The notes under the pieces are model-generated. The model was not told the DNA's origin. It made no database searches and saw nothing but the letters and a program-made list of their open reading frames with translations. Both the position numbers and the translations under genes were made by a program. 9,525 bases of DNA from Verrucomicrobiota bacterium. GTDB taxonomy: Bacteria; Verrucomicrobiota; Verrucomicrobiia; Chthoniobacterales; UBA10450. Location of the stretch: contig QHQV01000054.1 in the NCBI GenBank assembly GCA_003219945.1, positions 292 through 9,816 on the forward strand, in the 5' to 3' direction. Positions 5,601 to 9,525 of the stretch are shown here, piece by piece. Position 1 is the stretch's first letter. Every line of letters starts with the position of its first letter.

Positions 5601-7124
5601 ATGAGACGCGTCTTTGGGCTGGAGACGGAGTACGGCATCACGCTGTCTGGTGCGGAGACGGTAGATGTCGTGGCCGAATCGATCGAGTTAGTGCGCCGTT
5701 ACACCGATCACGGCGCGTTGATGAAATGGGATTACGACCTCGAAGATCCGCACCTCGACGCCCGCGGATTTCGCGCGCGGGAACTACTTCAAGACACCGA
5801 CGAATCGGCTTACTACGAGATCGACAAACGTCGGCCACTTAGCTTCGAGGAAATAAAAAGCGACCTCGTGCTTTCAAACGGCGCGCGGTTCTACAACGAT
5901 CACGCGCACCCGGAATATTCGACGCCAGAGTGCACAACTCTCCAGCAGATCGCCGGCCAGGATAAAGCCGGCGAGCGCATCCTCGCAGAATGCGCACGCC
6001 GCCGAAATCTAAAATTACCTCCCGGCTATGAGGTCCGCCTTTACAAGAACAACACCGATTTTGCCGGCCACAGCTACGGTTGCCATGACAATTACCTGAT
6101 GACCCGCGATATCCCGTGGGATCGGATCGTCGCCGGCATCCTGCCGTTTCTTGTCACTCGCCAGATTTTCTCCGGCGCTGGGAAAATGGGGATTGAGGGC
6201 GAGAGCAGCCAGGGGGATCCGGGAATCTATCAAATTTCGCAACGCGCCGATTTTTTCAGCGTGGTGGTGAGCATCGACACGATGAATCGCCGTCCGCTGA
6301 TCAACACACGCGATGAGCCGCATGTTGACGCGAGTCGCTACCGCCGGTTTCACGTGATCCTGGGCGATTCCAACATGAGCGAATGGGCCACAGCTATGAA
6401 GATTGGCACCACAGCATTGGTTCTGGATTTGATCGAGCGTGGGGAAGCACCACACCTCGAAATTGCGCAACCGGTTGATACGAACAAGTCGATTAGTCGC
6501 GATCAAACTTACGATTGGATCATCGAACTCAAAGACGGCCGCAAAATTTCTGCGATTGATGTGCAACGGATTTATTTGCGCGCTGCCAGCAACCTGTGGC
6601 GGGATCCGCCAGACAAAGAGCACGCATGGATTTTGTGTGAATGGGAAAATGTGCTGAACGATCTCGAACGCGAGCCGATGTCAACGCGAGATCGCGTCGA
6701 TTGGTCCGCCAAAAAATTCTTGCTCGATGCGTTGCAGCAGGACGAGAAACTCTCCTGGAGCGATCCCTGGCTGCAATCGATCGACCTCGAGTACCACAAT
6801 CTCGATCTCGACCGCGGATTGTACTACGAATTGGTTCGCAAAGGTCTGATGCGCCGCGTCACCACTGAGGACGAAATCAAGGCTGCGATCTTTAATCCGC
6901 CGGAAACCACGCGCGCGTTTTTCCGCGGCCGCGCGGTGGCGCGTTTCAACGACGAGATCTCGTCTATTCAATGGGACGAAATCGTCTTTTCAAAGGGCGC
7001 CTACTCACACCGCGTCGCCCTGCCCGAAGCCGCGATGGACGCTCGCCTCGACGCGCTCAATCATGCGGCACGCAACGGCAAAGATTTCCCGGAGTTCATG
7101 AGCGCGGTCGCACAGATCGGTTGA
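5601..7124 (+). CDS. dop: Pup deamidase/depupylase Dop
   Basis: Carboxylate-amine-ligase-fold enzyme of the pupylation pathway. It deamidates the C-terminal Gln of the Pup-like tag and cleaves the tag from substrates, in the cytoplasm. The protein is 507 residues, the normal Dop size. It starts MRRVFGLETEYG, with Glu8 and Glu10 as metal/ATP ligands. WDYDLEDPHLDARGF at 43-57 and the following Dop-specific loop distinguish it from the ligase PafA. NGARFYNDHAHPEYSTPEC (93-111) holds the likely nucleophile Asp100. Other family blocks are DKAGER (121-126), YKNNTDFAGHSYGCHDNYL (148-166), NTRDEPHVDASRYRR (235-249) and the C-terminal PPETTRAFFRGR (433-444). No key residue is missing. The ATG at 5601 starts the conserved sequence; an in-frame GTG at 5565 would add 12 unconserved residues. 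No pup-like gene follows, because guaA converges 34 bp downstream. Confidence 0.95.
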   Translation: MRRVFGLETEYGITLSGAETVDVVAESIELVRRYTDHGALMKWDYDLEDPHLDARGFRARELLQDTDESAYYEIDKRRPLSFEEIKSDLVLSNGARFYNDHAHPEYSTPECTTLQQIAGQDKAGERILAECARRRNLKLPPGYEVRLYKNNTDFAGHSYGCHDNYLMTRDIPWDRIVAGILPFLVTRQIFSGAGKMGIEGESSQGDPGIYQISQRADFFSVVVSIDTMNRRPLINTRDEPHVDASRYRRFHVILGDSNMSEWATAMKIGTTALVLDLIERGEAPHLEIAQPVDTNKSISRDQTYDWIIELKDGRKISAIDVQRIYLRAASNLWRDPPDKEHAWILCEWENVLNDLEREPMSTRDRVDWSAKKFLLDALQQDEKLSWSDPWLQSIDLEYHNLDLDRGLYYELVRKGLMRRVTTEDEIKAAIFNPPETTRAFFRGRAVARFNDEISSIQWDEIVFSKGAYSHRVALPEAAMDARLDALNHAARNGKDFPEFMSAVAQIG

Positions 7125-7158
7125 TGTAGCCTCTGTCAATCGGCAATCGACAATCTCG

Positions 7159-8751
7159 TCATTCCCATTCGATCGTGCTAGGCGGTTTGCTTGAGATATC
7201 GAACACGACCCGATTCACGCCTTTGACTTCGTTGCAGATGCGGTTGGAAATGCGTGCGAGCAATTCGTAAGGGATGCGCACCCAGTCGGCAGTCATGCCG
7301 TCCTGGCTTTCGACGATGCGCAGCGCGATCGTGTTCTCATAGGTCCGCTGGTCACCCATGACGCCGACGGATTGCACCGGGAGCAAGACGGCGAATGATT
7401 GCCAGACTTTGTAATACCAGTCGGCGGCTTCCATTTCGCTTTGCACGATTGTGTCCGCTTCACGCAGGATCGCCAGTCGCTCAGGCGTGACCTCGCCCAG
7501 AATGCGAACGGCAAGACCCGGCCCGGGGAAGGGCTGGCGATACACAATCTCTTTCGGGAAACCCAACTGGACGCCCGCCTGGCGCACTTCGTCTTTGAAT
7601 AATTGGCGCACCGGTTCAACCAGCTCGAAGTGCATCTTCTCTGGCAACCCACCGACGTTATGATGGGTTTTAATGACCTGTGCGGGGTTTCCCTCGATGG
7701 ACACGCTCTCTATCACATCTGGATACAGCGTTCCTTGTGCGAGAAAGCGGAACTTGTGAACGGAAACCAGCGATCCGTCGTCAGTTTTTGCAAGATCGAC
7801 GACCGCGTCTTCGAACACGCGAATGAACTCGTTGCCGATGATTTTGCGTTTCTCCTCCGGATCAGCAACGCCGCGCAGCCTCGACATGAACCGTTCTGAG
7901 GCGTCGACATACTTCAGTTTGATGTGGAAATTTTCGCCGAAAACGCGCTGCACGATTTCTTCCTCGCGCGCGCGCAGCAGACCGTTGTTCACGAAAATGC
8001 ACGTGAGCTGATCGCCGATGGCTTTGTGTAAAAGCGCGGCCGTCACTGACGAATCGACGCCGCCGCTCAAACCGAGCACGACCTTGTCATCGCCGACTTG
8101 GTTCCGAACGCGCGCACAAGCTTCTTCGATGAACGAGCCCATCGTCCAATTCATGGCGCAGTGGCAAATGCGATAGACAAAATTTTGCAGGATCTCTTTG
8201 CCTCGCGGTGTGTGCGCGACTTCGGGATGAAATTGCAGGCCGTAAAGTTTGCGTTGCGGATCCTCGACGGCGGCGAAATCGCAACCTTCGGTCGTTCCGA
8301 CAACGCGAAAACCTTTCGGCAACGCCGTTACTTCGTCGCCGTGGCTATTCCAAACATCGAGCTGATTGCCTAATCCATCGAAGAGTTCCGATCGTTCCGC
8401 CATGTGCAGCACTCCGGCGCCATACTCACGTCGTCCGGTGAAAACGACACGGCCATCAAGCTGATGCGCCATCAGCATCAGCCCGTAACAAATCCCCAAT
8501 ATTGGAATACCTAACGAAAAGATTCCCGGATTAACTTGAGGCGCGCCTTTGTCGTAGACGCTGGCTGGCCCGCCCGAAAGGATCAGCCCTTTGGGTTGCA
8601 TTGCGACGATTTCAGCGGCCGGTGTGTCGAAGCGAATAATCTCCGAATACACCTGGCATTCCCGGATCCGACGCGCGATGACCTGCGTGTACTGTGAGCC
8701 GAAATCGAGGATTAGAATTTTTGAGTGCTTAGGTCGTTCTGAGGTCTTCAC
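7159..8751 (-). CDS. guaA: GMP synthase (glutamine-hydrolysing)
   Basis: Converts XMP, glutamine and ATP to GMP, the last step of guanine nucleotide synthesis, in the cytoplasm. It is 530 residues, standard for a fused two-domain GuaA. The class I glutamine amidotransferase domain (about 10-195) has SGGPASVYD at 59-67, nucleophile Cys88 in GICYG, and His175/Glu177 in FHPEV. The ATP-pyrophosphatase domain has P-loop [10 protein letters not shown] at 226-235 and NNGLLR at 255-260. The dimerisation domain has [16 protein letters not shown] at 405-420 and the canonical end KPPSTIEWE. The start is GTG, 3 nt after the stop of the small lipoprotein gene, with no better in-frame start before the conserved [10 protein letters not shown]. 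The tight spacing suggests co-transcription and coupled translation. All catalytic residues are present and it should be functional. Confidence 0.97.
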   Translation of the reverse strand: MKTSERPKHSKILILDFGSQYTQVIARRIRECQVYSEIIRFDTPAAEIVAMQPKGLILSGGPASVYDKGAPQVNPGIFSLGIPILGICYGLMLMAHQLDGRVVFTGRREYGAGVLHMAERSELFDGLGNQLDVWNSHGDEVTALPKGFRVVGTTEGCDFAAVEDPQRKLYGLQFHPEVAHTPRGKEILQNFVYRICHCAMNWTMGSFIEEACARVRNQVGDDKVVLGLSGGVDSSVTAALLHKAIGDQLTCIFVNNGLLRAREEEIVQRVFGENFHIKLKYVDASERFMSRLRGVADPEEKRKIIGNEFIRVFEDAVVDLAKTDDGSLVSVHKFRFLAQGTLYPDVIESVSIEGNPAQVIKTHHNVGGLPEKMHFELVEPVRQLFKDEVRQAGVQLGFPKEIVYRQPFPGPGLAVRILGEVTPERLAILREADTIVQSEMEAADWYYKVWQSFAVLLPVQSVGVMGDQRTYENTIALRIVESQDGMTADWVRIPYELLARISNRICNEVKGVNRVVFDISSKPPSTIEWE

Positions 8752-8754
8752 GCT

Positions 8755-8952
8755 CTAGGGATGCGTTTGCGGCACGCTATGCTCCGCCGCTGGATCGTCG
8801 GGTGCCCGTTCCATTGGCCCAAGGGTTCCCTGACCCGTGACGCCGCGCCCGAACTGCTCTTGCACTTCCTGCCCGGAGCGTTGTTCGAGCGGGTCCGCGC
8901 AACCGCTCAAGGCCAGCAATGCCATTGCGAGCGGAATCAAGAGGGGCCTCAT
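8755..8952 (-). CDS. Small lipoprotein of unknown function, upstream of guaA
   Basis: 65 residues. It has a short basic start (MR), a hydrophobic stretch PLLIPLAMALLA, and the lipobox LSGC with the lipidated Cys at about residue 18. A hydrophilic, probably disordered tail of about 47 residues, rich in Gly, Gln, Glu and Pro (EQRSGQEVQEQFGRG), follows. This is a textbook type II signal peptide, so the mature peptide should be anchored to a membrane facing the periplasm. I do not recognise a family, and the tail shows no catalytic motif. It ends 3 nt before guaA and probably shares its promoter (8959-8986). Codon use and GC content look like its neighbours'. The lipobox supports it being real, but with so short a tail it could also be an unselected frame. 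Confidence 0.65.
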   Translation of the reverse strand: MRPLLIPLAMALLALSGCADPLEQRSGQEVQEQFGRGVTGQGTLGPMERAPDDPAAEHSVPQTHP

Positions 8953-8958
8953 CTGCTC

Positions 8959-8986
8959 ATTTTAGGAAGAGCCGATTTCATTGCAA
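8959..8986 (-). promoter_or_regulatory. Putative promoter of the lipoprotein-guaA operon
   Basis: On the minus strand: -35 TTGCAA (8981-8986, 4 of 6), 16-bp spacer, -10 TAAAAT (8959-8964, 5 of 6). Only 6 nt (GAGCAG) separate the -10 from the ATG at 8952, so transcription would start at or next to the start codon, giving a leaderless mRNA. Confidence 0.45.
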
Positions 8987-9016
8987 GAAGGTTGAAGAGT
9001 TGAAGTGCAGGTTCAT

Positions 9017-9105
9017 TGTCATTCCGAGCGAAGCGAAGAATCTCTGATCGGTCCCACCGATGCCGCCGGCGTGGAAAGAGATGTTTCGCTCCGCTCAACA
9101 TGACA
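9017..9105. repeat. 89-bp MITE-like palindromic repeat
   Basis: The first 28 nt begin TGTCATTCCGAGCGAAGCGA, and the last 28, read on the other strand, begin TGTCATGTTGAGCGGAGCGA. They agree at 22 of 28 positions, forming long imperfect terminal inverted repeats. The transcript would fold into one long stem around a GC-rich centre (GATGCCGCCGGC region). Repeats of this TGTCAT..GAGCG-AGCGAA type are widely dispersed in soil bacterial genomes and encode no protein. It fills most of the gap between the divergent lipoprotein-guaA operon and aat. Confidence 0.7.
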
Positions 9106-9136
9106 GGATGAGGTCGCTTCGCGTAACGATTCGACG

Positions 9137-9525
9137 ATGATCGACCCCGATGTTTTACTACAAGGTTACCGGCTCGGTGTTTTTCCGATGGCCATGGACG
9201 ACGACTCGATTGAGTGGTTTTCGCCCGACCCACGCGCCGTCCTGCCGCTGGAAGATTTCCATGTGCCACATGCATTACGCCGTCTCGCGCGCAGGAAACC
9301 TTTTGAAATTACTATCAACAAGGCGTTCTCGGCAGTGATCCGAGCGTGCGCGGAACGCGAAAACACCTGGATCAATCGCGACATCATCGATAGCTACACG
9401 CGGCTGAATGAGCTTGGTCACGCTCATTCAGTCGAGGCTTGGAAAGAAAACAGGCTTGCCGGTGGTCTTTATGGCGTCGCAGTCGGCGGCGCATTTTTTG
9501 GCGAATCAATGTTTCACCGCGTGAC
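9137..9525 (+). CDS. aat: Leucyl/phenylalanyl-tRNA-protein transferase Aat (N-terminal part, cut by right window edge)
   Basis: Transfers Leu or Phe from aminoacyl-tRNA to proteins with N-terminal Arg or Lys, marking them for ClpS/ClpAP degradation (bacterial N-degron pathway, cytoplasm). About 129 residues are visible. They start MIDPDVLLQGYRLGVFPMAM and contain WFSPDPRAVLPL, a basic helix, TWINRDIIDSYTRLNELG, the hallmark AHSVEAW, then LAGGLYGVAVGGAFFGESMF, all in the family order. The frame is open to the edge; roughly 70-100 residues should follow. The ATG at 9137 fits the family start. No good Shine-Dalgarno lies upstream, and the MITE-like repeat ends 31 bp before it. Confidence 0.94.
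   Translation, partial: MIDPDVLLQGYRLGVFPMAMDDDSIEWFSPDPRAVLPLEDFHVPHALRRLARRKPFEITINKAFSAVIRACAERENTWINRDIIDSYTRLNELGHAHSVEAWKENRLAGGLYGVAVGGAFFGESMFHRV

Noticed and set aside
7125..7158. Terminator between convergent dop and guaA
   Set aside because: The 34-bp gap holds short CAATCG direct repeats but no convincing hairpin plus T-run on either strand.
1..9525. CRISPR array, prophage or defence system
   Set aside because: No regularly spaced repeats, phage genes, nucleases or toxin-antitoxin pairs were seen. The mobile content is limited to the RAYT unit and short palindromic repeats.

Overview
The window looks like a chromosomal segment of a Gram-negative, non-actinobacterial organism, most likely a soil member of the Verrucomicrobiota (Chthoniobacterales / 'Candidatus Udaeobacter' type). 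This rests on three things: a bacterial-proteasome pair (ARC ATPase and Dop) next to type IV pilus ATPases, a lipoprotein and aat; a REP/RAYT repeat family that I remember from such genomes; and starts that mostly lack a Shine-Dalgarno sequence. The assignment is inferred from memory of related sequences, not from a search.

Layout, left to right. (1) Positions 1-3068, minus strand: two tandem PilB/GspE-type secretion ATPase genes. The downstream copy runs off the left edge. Between them sits a REP-associated tyrosine transposase (RAYT) element of about 590 bp, bounded by inverted REP repeats. Its transposase is broken by a 1-nt frameshift. (2) Positions 3069-3761: an intergenic zone with a putative pilB promoter, the C-terminal remnant of a beta-propeller (YVTN/NHL-like) gene, tRNA-Asp(GTC) with its promoter, a 75-bp element with inverted ends, and a putative promoter for the next operon. 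(3) Positions 3762-7124, plus strand: arc (Mpa/ARC proteasomal AAA+ ATPase), interrupted by an in-frame TAA between its coiled coil and the rest of the protein, then dop (Pup deamidase/depupylase). No pup/UBact, prcB, prcA or pafA is visible in the window. (4) Positions 7159-8952, minus strand and convergent with dop: guaA (GMP synthase) preceded by a small lipoprotein gene, probably one operon from a possibly leaderless promoter. (5) Positions 9017-9105: an 89-bp MITE-like palindromic repeat. (6) Positions 9137 to the end, plus strand: aat (leucyl/phenylalanyl-tRNA-protein transferase), cut by the right edge.

The pilB genes would power pilus extension or type II secretion. ARC and Dop belong to the pupylation/proteasome pathway: ARC unfolds tagged substrates, and Dop activates or removes the Pup-like tag. 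Aat tags proteins for the separate ClpS/ClpAP N-degron route. The most unusual points are the in-frame stop in arc, the missing tag gene beside dop, and the RAYT element wedged into the pilB-pilB junction with overlapping start/stop codons at both ends.
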